Below, in pieces: positions 33,075 through 42,225 of a stretch of DNA of 45,351 nt. The notes under the pieces were generated by a model. It was given only the letters and a program-made list of their open reading frames with translations. It ran no database searches and was not told the DNA's origin. Origin of the DNA: Candidatus Aphodousia gallistercoris (GTDB lineage Bacteria > Pseudomonadota > Gammaproteobacteria > Burkholderiales > Burkholderiaceae_F). The DNA lies in contig DVNT01000022.1 of NCBI GenBank assembly GCA_018714185.1, positions 1 to 45,351 on the forward strand, given 5' to 3'. The position numbers and the translations under genes are program-made. Every line of letters begins with the position of its first letter. Positions within the stretch are counted from its first letter, which is position 1.

Positions 33075-34451
33075 ATGTTTGGAAAAATTCTTATCGCGAA
33101 TCGCGGCGAGATTGCTTTGCGCATTCAGCGCGCCTGCCGCGAAATGAACATCCGGACCGTGGTGGTTCACTCGACGGCCGACGTGGATGCCAAGTACGTT
33201 CGTCTGGCCGATGAATCGGTTTGTATCGGACCGGCTCCGTCCGTGGACAGCTACTTGAATATTCCGGCCATTATCAGCGCGGCCGAAGTCACCGATGCCG
33301 AAGCCATACACCCCGGCTACGGTTTTCTTTCCGAAAACGCCGACTTTGCCGAACGGGTGGAGCGCTCGGGCTTTGCCTTTATCGGCCCGCGCCCGGATTC
33401 CATCCGGATTATGGGCGATAAAGTCTCGGCTAAGAAGGCCATGATCGAAGCCGGCGTGCCGGTTGTTCCCGGCTCTGACGGAGCCCTGCCCGATGACCCC
33501 GACGAAATCATTCAGATTGCCCGCAAGATCGGCTACCCGGTCATTATTAAGGCCAGCGGTGGCGGCGGCGGCCGCGGCATGCGGGTCGTGCGCACGGAGG
33601 CTGCCCTCATTAATGCGGTTGCCATGACGAAGCAGGAAGCGCAAAACGCTTTCGGCAATCCGACCGTATACATGGAAAAATTCTTGGAAAATCCGCGCCA
33701 CATCGAAATTCAAGTTTTGGCCGATAATTTCCACAACGCCATCTACTTGGGCGAACGCGACTGCTCGATGCAGCGGCGCAACCAGAAGGTGCTCGAAGAG
33801 GCTCCCGCCCCGGGCATCAACCGCAAGCTCATTGAGAAAGTGGGCGAGCGTTGCGTTGAAGCCTGCAAGCGCATCGGTTACCGCGGCGCCGGCACCTTTG
33901 AGTTTCTCTATGAAAACGGCCAGTTCTATTTCATCGAAATGAACACCCGTATCCAAGTGGAACACCCGATTTCGGAAATGATCACGGGCGTCGATATCGT
34001 GCGCGAGCAAATTCGCGTCGCCTATGGCGAGCGCTTGGCTTACAAACAACGCGACATTGAAATCCGCGGCCACGCAATCGAGTGCCGCATCAATGCCGAA
34101 GATCCGTTTACGTTCATTCCGAGTCCGGGCAAGGTGACGGCTTGGCATACGCCCGGCGGTCCCGGCATCCGCTTTGACAGTCATGTCTATTCGGGCTACT
34201 TCGTGCCTCCGTACTACGACTCGATGATCGGCAAGCTTATTGCCTACGGCGATACTCGTGAAACGGCTATTGCCCGCATGAAGATTGCCTTGTCTGAAAT
34301 GGTTGTCTCCGGCATTAAAACAAATATTCCCTTGCACCGTGAACTCATGATGGATGAGAAGTTCCGCCAAGGCGGCACGAGCATCCACTACCTTGAGGAA
34401 CGCCTGCAGGAATGGAAGACCCAGCGCACGGTTCATAAAGAGGAACTTTAA
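33075..34451 (+). CDS. accC: Biotin carboxylase subunit of acetyl-CoA carboxylase
   Basis: ATP-grasp enzyme of 458 residues that carboxylates the biotin on AccB with bicarbonate and ATP. Motifs include [14 protein letters not shown] at the N-terminus, [14 protein letters not shown], the glycine-rich ATP loop [10 protein letters not shown], and [19 protein letters not shown] use ATG at 33075, which matches family starts; the frame can be read 3 codons earlier from a TTG. It lies 9 nt after accB and 2 nt before prmA. Confidence 0.97.
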   Translation: MFGKILIANRGEIALRIQRACREMNIRTVVVHSTADVDAKYVRLADESVCIGPAPSVDSYLNIPAIISAAEVTDAEAIHPGYGFLSENADFAERVERSGFAFIGPRPDSIRIMGDKVSAKKAMIEAGVPVVPGSDGALPDDPDEIIQIARKIGYPVIIKASGGGGGRGMRVVRTEAALINAVAMTKQEAQNAFGNPTVYMEKFLENPRHIEIQVLADNFHNAIYLGERDCSMQRRNQKVLEEAPAPGINRKLIEKVGERCVEACKRIGYRGAGTFEFLYENGQFYFIEMNTRIQVEHPISEMITGVDIVREQIRVAYGERLAYKQRDIEIRGHAIECRINAEDPFTFIPSPGKVTAWHTPGGPGIRFDSHVYSGYFVPPYYDSMIGKLIAYGDTRETAIARMKIALSEMVVSGIKTNIPLHRELMMDEKFRQGGTSIHYLEERLQEWKTQRTVHKEEL

Positions 34452-34453
34452 GC

Positions 34454-35356
34454 ATGCGTGAAATCACCCTTTTAGTCACGGGCGGCGCCGCAGAAGCTCT
34501 CGGCGAAGCCCTGATGGAGGCCGGTGCCTTATCGGTCACGATCGAGGATGCCGATGCCGACACGCCTGACGAGCAGCCCCAATACGGCGAACCCGGCTTG
34601 GAGCCGGTACACACCGGCTGGGATAACTCCATCGTGAAGGTTTTAGTCGAAGACGATTTTGATTTCGGACTGGATTTGGCCATAGCCGCCAAGGCCATGA
34701 AGATGCCCGAACCGAAAATCGTTGCGGATAAGCCTGTTGAAAATGCCGATTGGGTGAGGATCACGCAGGCGCAGTTTCAGCCGGTGAAAGTCTCCGAAAG
34801 GATGTGGATTGTGCCGACCTGGCATGAACCGCCCGCCGGCGACAAGGCTATTAACATCCGTCTGGACCCGGGCGTTGCTTTCGGCACGGGCTCTCATCCG
34901 ACGACCCACTTGTGCCTGCAGTGGCTCGATAGCCACGTCCTGGCGCACCAGAGCGTACTCGATTACGGATGCGGAACGGGCATTTTGGCCATTGCGGCCA
35001 AAAAACTGGGCGCCGATAATGTGCTCGGAACTGATATTGACCCTCAAGCCGTTGAAGCGGCCATTGAGAACGCCCGAGCCAATGAAGCGGCGGCCCGTTT
35101 CGTGCTGCCCGATGAAATGCCCGAGGGCTGCTTTGACATCGTGGTTGCCAACATTTTGTCCAATCCGCTCAAATTGTTGGCCCCGGCCCTGCTGTCGCGA
35201 GTTGCCCCGGAAGGCTACCTGGTTCTTTCCGGCATCCTAGCTCGCCAAGCTCAGGAAGTTATCGACGTGTACCGCGAACACGACCCGCAGGTGAAGCTTT
35301 CCGTGTGGAAGGAAGAAGATGGCTGGGTGTGTATCGCCGGACAGCGTCAAGCTTGA
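34454..35356 (+). CDS. prmA: Ribosomal protein L11 methyltransferase PrmA
   Basis: Trimethylates ribosomal protein L11 using S-adenosylmethionine. The 300 residues have an N-terminal substrate-recognition domain, a linker, and the class I methyltransferase domain, with VLDYGCGTGILAIAAKKLGA at about 169-188 and the substrate motif VVANILSNPL. GTGSHPTTHLCLQ ahead of the SAM motif is typical of PrmA. It starts 2 nt after accC, in the conserved accB-accC-prmA order of proteobacteria. Confidence 0.95.
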   Translation: MREITLLVTGGAAEALGEALMEAGALSVTIEDADADTPDEQPQYGEPGLEPVHTGWDNSIVKVLVEDDFDFGLDLAIAAKAMKMPEPKIVADKPVENADWVRITQAQFQPVKVSERMWIVPTWHEPPAGDKAINIRLDPGVAFGTGSHPTTHLCLQWLDSHVLAHQSVLDYGCGTGILAIAAKKLGADNVLGTDIDPQAVEAAIENARANEAAARFVLPDEMPEGCFDIVVANILSNPLKLLAPALLSRVAPEGYLVLSGILARQAQEVIDVYREHDPQVKLSVWKEEDGWVCIAGQRQA

Positions 35357-35371
35357 TTTTTTTGGAAAAAA

Positions 35372-36340
35372 ATGACGGTTTACATTACCCGCTGCCCGGT
35401 ATGCCAGCAAGCCTTTAAAACCAATGAAAGCGTGCTGGCCCAAAAAAACGGCATGGTTCGTTGCGGATTCTGCCAATCCACGTTTAATGCCTATGAGCAT
35501 CTTTACACGCCGCTTAATCAATCCGACCTGAACAATATGCTTCAAGTGCAGGCCGAGCGGCAAGCGCAAATCCAACGCAAAGGGCTCGACGCAATGGCGG
35601 CTTTGGCCGGCCAACTCAAAGGCTTTGAATCCATGGGAGAAACCGATAGCTCGCTAATCGGCGTCAGGGCCGAGCCTAAGCTTAACCCCGCTCCGGTCAA
35701 GCAAGAAGTCATCAATGCCGGTCCCTCCATTCAAGTCATTGAACACCGCCCCGTGAACGAAACCGTCGGCGAAGGTGCCGATGAGGCCCTCGGGCAAGAT
35801 TCGGACGAGGAGGATGACGAGTACGAGGAAGAGTCTCCTCGCCGACGTTTGACTTGGCTTTGGGTGCTCATTGCCTTGATTGCCTTCATCGGCATCGTTT
35901 GCCAACTCATGGCCATGAACCGCTCGAGCATCTTGGCTAAGCTGCCGCAAGCCGAGCCCATTTTCGGCGGCCTCTGTTCGGTCTTTTCTTGCGAACAAGC
36001 CTCTGAGAATTCTCCTGTCCAAGCCGAGCAAACAAGCCCGGCCACTGGCGCTGTAGCCCTGCTAAAGCAGGAGCTTGTTGCCCTGCCGGAGAACCATTAC
36101 GCGATCAAAGTGGTACTTAAAAATAACACCACCGTGGACCAGCCCTATCCGCTTTTAACCGTCGTGTTAAAGGGCGAAAAGGAAGATGTGCTGACACGGC
36201 GGCAACTAAGGCCGGCCGAGTACTTGGATAACCCGCAAAAGAAGCTTGCGGCCCAAGCCCAAGACGAGGTGACTTTTGCCTTTGATCTGACCGATGGAAA
36301 AGCCGAGTCGCTCTCGGTCGAAGTTGAACCGATTCTTTAG
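35372..36340 (+). CDS. Zinc-ribbon DUF3426 membrane protein
   Basis: Protein of 322 residues of unknown function. The N-terminal MJ0042-type zinc ribbon has Cys8, Cys11, Cys31 and Cys34. A charged, acidic, low-complexity stretch (about 125-155) precedes a single membrane segment (about 160-182). The C-terminal DUF3426 domain, about 120 residues, would be in the periplasm. Genes of this type follow prmA in many Betaproteobacteria. It starts 15 nt after prmA. A strong hairpin follows its stop and runs into the start of the next gene. Confidence 0.88.
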   Translation: MTVYITRCPVCQQAFKTNESVLAQKNGMVRCGFCQSTFNAYEHLYTPLNQSDLNNMLQVQAERQAQIQRKGLDAMAALAGQLKGFESMGETDSSLIGVRAEPKLNPAPVKQEVINAGPSIQVIEHRPVNETVGEGADEALGQDSDEEDDEYEEESPRRRLTWLWVLIALIAFIGIVCQLMAMNRSSILAKLPQAEPIFGGLCSVFSCEQASENSPVQAEQTSPATGAVALLKQELVALPENHYAIKVVLKNNTTVDQPYPLLTVVLKGEKEDVLTRRQLRPAEYLDNPQKKLAAQAQDEVTFAFDLTDGKAESLSVEVEPIL

Positions 36341-36351
36341 TTGATTCTTGA

Positions 36352-36379
36352 CCCGCGGCATTTCGCTGCGGGCTTTTTT
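36352..36379 (+). terminator. Strong hairpin and T-run ending at the start codon of the PfkB-family gene
   Basis: CCCGCGGC (36352-36359) pairs with GCTGCGGG (36365-36372) through 8 bp including one G-U, followed by C and six T (36373-36379). The next base begins ATG at 36380. It is a good intrinsic terminator for the accB operon, 11 nt after the DUF3426 stop, yet it occupies the place where the next gene's ribosome site should be. Confidence 0.75.
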
Positions 36380-37315
36380 ATGGCAGTTTTTATTTCCGGC
36401 TCTGTCGCCTACGATACGATTTTCCGCTTTGACGGTATCTTTGCCGATCATTTGCAGGGCGATCTCCGTAAGCTCAACCTAACTTTCCAGTCCTCGCAAA
36501 TGCGCCGCCAGTTCGGCGGCTGCGCGGGCAATATCGCCTATGCGCTCAAAAGCCTTGGGGGCGATCCTCTGATTGTGACCACGGTCGGCCAAGATGCCGA
36601 TCCTTATTTGGAGCATTTCAAGGCCTGCGGCATCCGCACGGAAGGCATTTTGAAAGTCCAAGACGACTTTACCGCCCAAGCGATGATTACAACGGACCGG
36701 CTGGGCAACCAACTGTGCACTTTCCACGAAGGAGCGATGGCTTTGGCCGCCCAAGCGCCTTGCCCGCGGCACGTTAGCCTGAGCTGTGGCATCATCACGC
36801 CGACCGCGACCTCAGTGATGAAAGCCCACACGGAATTTCTTTGCCAACAATCCGTCCCCGTTATTTGGGACATGGGACAGGCCTCGGCTTATCTGAGCGG
36901 CCGGGACATACTGTGGTTTCTTCAACGCATTGACATCCTGACCGTTTCGCATTTTGAATGGGACGTGCTGATGCGCAAGTCCGGCCTGAGCCAAGACGAA
37001 GTTACTCGTCAGGTGCAAGCCGTCATCGTTACGCAAGGCGAACAAGGCGCCGACCTGATTCAAGGAACGGAAAAACGCCATTATCCGGCCCTCGCAATTA
37101 AAGAAACGGCAAACCCGGTCGGCTGCGGCGATGCTTTCCGAGGCGGCTTGCTATTCGGACTGCAGAAAAATCTCGGTTGGGATAAAGCAATGAAACTTGC
37201 CACGCTCATGGGAGCCGTTAAGGCCCAATACATGCAGCCGCAAGGCTACTCGCTTGAGGCGCCTCCCAAGCTCGCCCTTTTTGAAGAAACTTTCGCAGAG
37301 GCGCTTTTCGACTAA
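36380..37315 (+). CDS. PfkB-family carbohydrate/nucleoside kinase
   Basis: Ribokinase-fold kinase of 311 residues from the chosen ATG. The N-terminal SGSVAYDTIFRFDGIF and the QFGGCAGNIAYALKSLGG motif bind the sugar. The C-terminal NPVGCGDAFRGGL carries the catalytic aspartate, with Cys in place of the usual Ala of GAGD. The pattern fits the adenosine-kinase-like branch, but the substrate cannot be assigned. The start is ambiguous: ATG at 36380 fits family starts (MAVFISGS) but directly follows a terminator hairpin. A TTG at 36341, immediately after the DUF3426 stop, would add 13 residues encoded by the hairpin. It converges with yggT, 29 nt away. Confidence 0.88.
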   Translation: MAVFISGSVAYDTIFRFDGIFADHLQGDLRKLNLTFQSSQMRRQFGGCAGNIAYALKSLGGDPLIVTTVGQDADPYLEHFKACGIRTEGILKVQDDFTAQAMITTDRLGNQLCTFHEGAMALAAQAPCPRHVSLSCGIITPTATSVMKAHTEFLCQQSVPVIWDMGQASAYLSGRDILWFLQRIDILTVSHFEWDVLMRKSGLSQDEVTRQVQAVIVTQGEQGADLIQGTEKRHYPALAIKETANPVGCGDAFRGGLLFGLQKNLGWDKAMKLATLMGAVKAQYMQPQGYSLEAPPKLALFEETFAEALFD

Positions 37316-37344
37316 GAAACGTATTCCTTAGAATGGAGAGCCGG

Positions 37345-37905
37345 CTAGAACCAAGCGCTGACAAAGTATCCCTGGGAAATCGGCGTTACCCAATACAGCA
37401 GCAAATTCACGAGAATAAAAATCAGCACCGGCGAGAAGTCGAACCCTCCCAAGCGAGGCAATCGATTTGATATCGGACTTAAAATCGGCGTCATCAGGCG
37501 CCAAAACATGCCGTAGGCCGGAGATGAAGGTTGAAGCCACGATAAAACCACAAAAATAATCGTTCCCCAAAGCACGAGCTCCAACACCCAACGAAACAGC
37601 AAGAAAATCGCACAAATCGGCACGGCAAACCAATTAAAGGGCAACCCCGTAACCTGGCGGGTCACCACGGCCACGATGCCGGCCATAATCAAAGCAGCCA
37701 CAATGGTGGGCCACTCCCAGCGCCGGGTGGATTTAAATAGCCTCGATAGCGGTACCACCAGCCAGTTCGTACCGAACCAAGCCAAGCGGGCAATCGGGTC
37801 AAAAATGGAAAGACGCTGGTAAAACACGTAGGCGCGCAAAATCAGCAGGCAACCGATAAACGTCGTTACGATATGGAAGATAAAAGCAAGAAAGCTAGCC
37901 AACAT
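37345..37905 (-). CDS. YggT-family membrane protein
   Basis: Membrane protein of 186 residues with two copies of the YGGT domain. The first covers about 5-75 and the second about 100-180, with the typical SWLQPSSPAYGMFWRLMTPILSPI stretch around a conserved proline cluster. Functions proposed for the family relate to osmotic stress and, in some bacteria and chloroplasts, division or haem-related assembly; none can be assigned here. Its first 11 nt overlap the end of ampD, and it is the last gene of a four-gene minus-strand operon. Confidence 0.9.
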   Translation of the reverse strand: MLASFLAFIFHIVTTFIGCLLILRAYVFYQRLSIFDPIARLAWFGTNWLVVPLSRLFKSTRRWEWPTIVAALIMAGIVAVVTRQVTGLPFNWFAVPICAIFLLFRWVLELVLWGTIIFVVLSWLQPSSPAYGMFWRLMTPILSPISNRLPRLGGFDFSPVLIFILVNLLLYWVTPISQGYFVSAWF

Positions 37906-38500
37906 GTCCTTGATTTCCAGAATTTTTTATGGAGCAATATTGTAGCGATTTTGGATAGTCGCATTGCTCAAATAAATGTGTCCAATCGAAAAAAGGGCCG
38001 GGATCGGTCTTGCGGCCCGGAGCAATGTCGCTGTGCCCTGTAATATACCTTAGCGACCGATAGCGCTCGCAAAGGCTCGCCAGAAGTAGCGAAAGCGACC
38101 GATACTGCGACGGCTCAAAGGCCACGTAATCGCTGCCTTCTAGCTCAATGCCGATCGAAAAATCATTGCATTTGCTGCGCCCATGGAAAAGTGATACCCC
38201 CGCGTGCCAAGCCCTTTTTTGCGTTGAAACAAATTGATGGATAAGGCCGTTGCGGTTAATGAAAAAATGCGACGACACCTTCAGGCCTCGCAACGAGTCA
38301 AATGAGGGGTCGCCTGCGCAGTCCAACGTGCCCTCAAATAAAGACTGTACGCAACCGGTCAAGAAGTGTCCGGCCGGCAACGAAATATTGTGAATAACGA
38401 CTAAGTCGGGCGGCTCAGGCGTCTCCCTCTCATCGAAAAACGGGCTGCAACAGCGTACAGCTCCGCCGCCGATAATCCAACCTTCAGTGTTTATTTGCAT
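37895..38500 (-). CDS. ampD: 1,6-anhydro-N-acetylmuramyl-L-alanine amidase AmpD
   Basis: Cytoplasmic zinc amidase that removes the peptide from 1,6-anhydroMurNAc during murein recycling; loss of AmpD induces AmpC in other bacteria. The 201 residues show the zinc ligands His37 (VVIHNIS), His156 (TGHSDIAPGRKTDPGP) and Asp166, with Glu119 and Lys164 as the catalytic residues, matching the known AmpD arrangement with a small offset. It overlaps the upstream PP0621-like gene by 17 nt and yggT by 11 nt. Its freed tripeptide is the substrate of Mpl, encoded at 30881-32218. Confidence 0.95.
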   Translation of the reverse strand: MQINTEGWIIGGGAVRCCSPFFDERETPEPPDLVVIHNISLPAGHFLTGCVQSLFEGTLDCAGDPSFDSLRGLKVSSHFFINRNGLIHQFVSTQKRAWHAGVSLFHGRSKCNDFSIGIELEGSDYVAFEPSQYRSLSLLLASLCERYRSLRYITGHSDIAPGRKTDPGPFFDWTHLFEQCDYPKSLQYCSIKNSGNQGHVG

Positions 38501-38726
38501 TCTCAGCCTTTTGTGCGCACTCGAGCGAACAGTACGACTTGCCGCTTACCCACACGCCGTCGACCTCGGCAAAATGCACGCCGCAAACCGGGCAGCTGAC
38601 CATTTTCTTGACATCGGTCTGAGGCTTTTTCTGAAGGCGCAAACGCTCATTGCGCCGTTTTTGGATTACGCCGACCACCACCATCGCCAGCAAAAGTAGC
38701 AGCAAAAGCTTTCCCAACATTCCCAT
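38484..38726 (-). CDS. PP0621-like small membrane protein with zinc ribbon
   Basis: Small protein of 80 residues. An N-terminal membrane helix (about 5-21) is followed by a basic stretch and a C-terminal metal site with CPVCGVHF (Cys45, Cys48) and YCSLEC (Cys66, Cys70). This arrangement matches the PP0621 family of unknown function in Beta- and Gammaproteobacteria. It starts 2 nt after the CcsA-like gene and overlaps ampD by 17 nt, so it is part of the operon. Confidence 0.82.
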   Translation of the reverse strand: MGMLGKLLLLLLLAMVVVGVIQKRRNERLRLQKKPQTDVKKMVSCPVCGVHFAEVDGVWVSGKSYCSLECAQKAENANKH

Positions 38727-38728
38727 TT

Positions 38729-39544
38729 TTACACCAATACGTCAAGCACAAAGCGGTAGGCGAAATAGGCAATCACCTGCAAGGCGACGGCCACCCAAAA
38801 AAGGGTCAACGCTCGGCGGCTTCTCCAGCCGAAATAGCGATGCCCCAGAAGTAAAATGCCGAAAACCACCCAGCTTAAGATGGTTAAAACCGTCTTGTGA
38901 TCAAAGGTCAGCAAGGCATGCAGGTACTGGGCCGTCGAGACCATGCCGCCGACAATAGTCAATGTTAAAAAGACAAAGCAGGCGGCAATCACCCGGAAAA
39001 GGATTTTCTCCATCATCATCAGATTCGGCATCGTTGCAACAATGCCCTCGGGCTCATTAACGGCCGCATGGTTTTTCAGCCTTGAGTTGAGAATGCTCAT
39101 CAAAACGGCCTGAACGATCGCCATCATCATGAAGCTATAGGCCACGATGCCGCAGGCGATATGAATCTTAAAGCCCAACGAGGCTCCGACAATACGGCCC
39201 GGGCTCGGGAAAAGCAGCGGAAACCATACGCCGAGAGCCGACAGAATCAGCACAATCGCATAAAGGGCATGAACCCGCGAATAAAGCGCGCCGAAAAACA
39301 GGATCAATGTACTGAAAAAGCACATGGCCGAGACCGAAATTCCGAACCCCATCTCGACCGTGTCCGGGGCGGGAAACGTTGCCGCCTGCAATATCCAAAA
39401 GTGCGACAGCAAACCCAGCCCGATCACCGGTAACGCCCAAATTGGCGCCGCGTCACCGCGCTTTTTAAAAGTGCTGACAATTTTTACGCCGACAGCTAAG
39501 TAAAAAATTGACGTAACACCGTAAAATATCAGGTTTAAATCCAT
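38729..39544 (-). CDS. CcsA/YpjD-family cytochrome c assembly-like membrane protein
   Basis: Polytopic membrane protein of 271 residues with about eight helices. It resembles the CcsA/ResC/CcmC haem-handling fold in the YpjD branch. Conserved histidines occur in LLSHFWILQA, KIHIACGIVAYSF, FDHKTVLTILSW and GHRYFGW. The usual tryptophan-rich WWD signature is weak here, so true haem export for cytochrome c is uncertain. YpjD-type genes lie beside ffh in many proteobacteria, as here, where ffh starts 105 nt away on the opposite strand. It is the first gene of the operon with the PP0621-like gene, ampD and yggT. Confidence 0.85.
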   Translation of the reverse strand: MDLNLIFYGVTSIFYLAVGVKIVSTFKKRGDAAPIWALPVIGLGLLSHFWILQAATFPAPDTVEMGFGISVSAMCFFSTLILFFGALYSRVHALYAIVLILSALGVWFPLLFPSPGRIVGASLGFKIHIACGIVAYSFMMMAIVQAVLMSILNSRLKNHAAVNEPEGIVATMPNLMMMEKILFRVIAACFVFLTLTIVGGMVSTAQYLHALLTFDHKTVLTILSWVVFGILLLGHRYFGWRSRRALTLFWVAVALQVIAYFAYRFVLDVLV

Positions 39545-39649
39545 ATACGTAACTCAATGTCTGTTGTAACCCGAAACCCACCGGGGACTCGGGGAACATT
39601 TTACGGCATCGGGTGCGGCTTGTAACGAACCTTTTGTGACTGAAAAGAT

Positions 39650-41044
39650 ATGCTCAACACATTAAGCCAACGACTTTCCCGTGTCATCAAGACGATGCGA
39701 GGCCAAGCACGCCTTACCGAGGAAAACACCCGGGAAATGTTCCGTGAAATTCGCATTGCGCTCTTGGAAGCAGACGTTGCTTTGCCCGTCGTGCGCGAGC
39801 TCATCTCCCGCATCAAAGCCAAGGCCATGAATGAGGAGGTCATCGGCAATCTTAATCCGGGGCAAGCGTTAGTAGGCATTGTCCAGGATGAGCTCACGGC
39901 CATTATCGGCGGCAATCTGACGGAAAAAGAAAAATCATTGAATTTAGCCGCACAGCCTCCGGCCATCATTTTGCTCGCGGGCTTGCAAGGTGCCGGTAAG
40001 ACAACTTCGGCCGGTAAATTAGCCTACTATCTGAAAAAGGACTTGAAAAAGAAAGTCCTCACCGTCTCCACCGACGTCTACCGTCCGGCCGCTGCCGACC
40101 AATTAAAAGTCATCACCGAACAAGCCGGCGCCGATAATTTTGAAATGGATCCCAAGGCCAAGCCCTTGGATATTGCCCGCGACGCCTTGGCCCACGCCAA
40201 ACGCTACTTCTACGACGTGCTCATCGTCGATACGGCAGGGCGCTTATCCATTGACGAAGCCATGATGAACGAAGTCGCGCAGCTGCACGATTTGCTGCAT
40301 CCGACCGAAACGCTCTTTGTGGCCGATGCGATGCTCGGCCAAACGGCTGTACAGGCGGCTCAAGCCTTCAATGATCGCTTATCGCTGACCGGCGTGGTCC
40401 TCACCAAATTGGACGGCGACAGCCGAGGCGGCGCGGCCCTCTCGGTTGCCTTCACCACGGGCAAGCCGATTAAGTTTGTCGGCGTTTCGGAAAAGATTGA
40501 CGGCCTCGAGCCCTTTAATCCCGAAGGCATGGCCAGCCGCATTCTCGGCATGGGCGACATCGTTGCCTTGGTTAAAGATGTCCAAAAGGCCATTGATGTC
40601 GAACAGACGCAAAAGCTGGCTGAAAAAATGCGCTCGGGCGATCGGTTCGACCTCAACGACTTCAAAAATCAGCTCGCACAAATGAAAAATGTCGACAGCT
40701 TCTCCGGCCTTCTGGATAAGCTGCCGACACAATTTGCCGAGGCGGCCCAACACATCAATGACGACGATGCCAAAAAGGCCCTTGCCCGTACCGAAGGCAT
40801 CATCAACTCCATGACCCCCTACGAGCGTAGCCATCCTGAAATTATCAAGGCAAGCCGCAAGCGGCGCATTGCCGCCGGATGCGGCCTGCCCGTGCAAGAG
40901 GTCAATAAGATGCTCAAGCAGTTTGAGCAGACCCAGCAGATGATGAAGATGATGCGCAAGGGCGGCATCAGCAAGATGATGCGCGCCTTGGGCGGGCTCA
41001 AGAATATGGGCGGCTTCGGCGGATTCGGCGGTTTCAGGCGCTAA
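39650..41044 (+). CDS. ffh: Signal recognition particle protein Ffh
   Basis: GTPase that binds signal sequences with 4.5S RNA and delivers ribosomes to FtsY at the membrane. The 464 residues comprise the N domain (1-90), the G domain with GLQGAGKTTSAGKLA (P-loop near 105-119), DTAGR and TKLDGDSRGGAAL, and the methionine-rich M domain (about 330-464, MLKQFEQTQQMMKMMRKGG). The tail ends in repeated GGFGG units. No 4.5S RNA gene is seen nearby. ruvC follows after 5 nt, so ffh probably drives the ruv genes too. Confidence 0.97.
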   Translation: MLNTLSQRLSRVIKTMRGQARLTEENTREMFREIRIALLEADVALPVVRELISRIKAKAMNEEVIGNLNPGQALVGIVQDELTAIIGGNLTEKEKSLNLAAQPPAIILLAGLQGAGKTTSAGKLAYYLKKDLKKKVLTVSTDVYRPAAADQLKVITEQAGADNFEMDPKAKPLDIARDALAHAKRYFYDVLIVDTAGRLSIDEAMMNEVAQLHDLLHPTETLFVADAMLGQTAVQAAQAFNDRLSLTGVVLTKLDGDSRGGAALSVAFTTGKPIKFVGVSEKIDGLEPFNPEGMASRILGMGDIVALVKDVQKAIDVEQTQKLAEKMRSGDRFDLNDFKNQLAQMKNVDSFSGLLDKLPTQFAEAAQHINDDDAKKALARTEGIINSMTPYERSHPEIIKASRKRRIAAGCGLPVQEVNKMLKQFEQTQQMMKMMRKGGISKMMRALGGLKNMGGFGGFGGFRR

Positions 41045-41049
41045 AAATC

Positions 41050-41643
41050 GTGGCAGAAGATTTCGTACGGATTATGGGCGTAGACCCGGGGCTAAACCAC
41101 ACCGGCTTCGGCGTTATTGACGTCATCGGACAAGAGATCAAATTTGTCACCGCCGGCGTCATTAATGTCCCCAAAGGCGAACTGGCAGAAAGACTTTATT
41201 TTATTTTCAAGTCGGTTGCCCAAATCGCCAAGGAAAACGCGCCGAGCTTTGCCGCTTGTGAAAAGGTATTCGTCAACATGAACCCTTACACGACGCTGCT
41301 ATTGGGACAGGCGCGCGGCGCCGCTTTGACCGCCTTGGCTAGCGAAGAACTTTTGGTTAACGAATTCACACCGACGGAAATTAAGCAAGCCACGGTCGGC
41401 ACCGGGCGGGCCAGCAAGCTGCAAGTGCAAATGATGATGTCGCAGCTTTTGGGGCTGCCCGAAAAACTTCAGCCCGATGCGGCCGACGCTTTAGCTTGTG
41501 CCGTCTGCGCTGCCCAATCCTTTAGGATGGTTGCAGCGATGGCTTCGCCCAAAACCAGTGCGGGCCACGCCAGGCGGCGCGGCGGCAAAGCCGTCCGGGC
41601 CGCTTGGGAAACCCATCTAGGAATTAATCGAAAAACATCATGA
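41050..41643 (+). CDS. ruvC: Holliday junction resolvase RuvC
   Basis: Endonuclease that cuts Holliday junctions with RuvAB. The catalytic acidic residues are Asp12, Glu71, Asp143 and Asp146, all offset by 5 from the E. coli positions. The protein has 197 residues with a basic C-terminal tail (about 165-197, rich in Arg and Lys) longer than the E. coli protein. The start is GTG at 41050, just after ffh. The stop overlaps the ruvA ATG (ATGA), so ruvC and ruvA are translationally coupled. Confidence 0.96.
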   Translation: MAEDFVRIMGVDPGLNHTGFGVIDVIGQEIKFVTAGVINVPKGELAERLYFIFKSVAQIAKENAPSFAACEKVFVNMNPYTTLLLGQARGAALTALASEELLVNEFTPTEIKQATVGTGRASKLQVQMMMSQLLGLPEKLQPDAADALACAVCAAQSFRMVAAMASPKTSAGHARRRGGKAVRAAWETHLGINRKTS

Positions 41644-42218
41644 TCGGACGTATCAAAGGTATTTTGTTGGAAAGCAATCCTCCCCAAATCGTCGTCGACG
41701 TACACGGCGTGGGCTATGAGATTGACGTTCCCATGTCCACTTTTTACAACCTGCCCGCCTTGGGCCAGGAAGTGACCTTGCTCACTCATATGCTCGTGCG
41801 CGAAGATGCCCAGCTGCTTTACGGCTTTCTCACACGCGAAGAGCGAGAAACCTTCCGGCAGTTGCTGAAAGTCTCCGGTATCGGCGCCCGCACGGCCCTT
41901 GCCGTGCTATCCGGTCTAAGCGTCGGAGAGCTGGTTAATGCGGTTGCCATGCAAGACGCTAACATGCTGACAAGGGTCCCGGGAATCGGGAAAAAGACGG
42001 CAGAGCGATTGATTCTTGAACTCAAGGACAAGCTCACGGCCACGCTTGGCAATGCGTCTGTGGTTGCCGCCGTTGATAACACGCTCTCGGACATTATCAA
42101 CGCTTTGATCGGCTTGGGCTACAGCGATCGGGAAGCGCGCAATGCTGCCAAGAAGTTGCCTGAAGGCGTTTCCGTGTCCGACGGCATCCGCATGGCACTG
42201 CAAAACATCGTAAAGTGA
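41640..42218 (+). CDS. ruvA: Holliday junction branch migration protein RuvA
   Basis: Tetrameric junction-binding protein that loads RuvB. The 192 residues have the OB-fold domain I ([11 protein letters not shown]..., 1-62), the helix-hairpin-helix domain II ([15 protein letters not shown] and [13 protein letters not shown], about 70-140) and the small RuvB-binding domain III (about 145-192). It overlaps ruvC by 4 nt and is followed by ruvB after 7 nt. Confidence 0.97.
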   Translation: MIGRIKGILLESNPPQIVVDVHGVGYEIDVPMSTFYNLPALGQEVTLLTHMLVREDAQLLYGFLTREERETFRQLLKVSGIGARTALAVLSGLSVGELVNAVAMQDANMLTRVPGIGKKTAERLILELKDKLTATLGNASVVAAVDNTLSDIINALIGLGYSDREARNAAKKLPEGVSVSDGIRMALQNIVK

Positions 42219-42225
42219 GGCTCGC

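Noticed and set aside
32640-34436. 598-codon minus-strand open frame opposite accB/accC
   Set aside because: It is an antisense shadow of two certain genes in a codon-biased region; its His/Asn/Gly-rich composition is typical of antisense frames.
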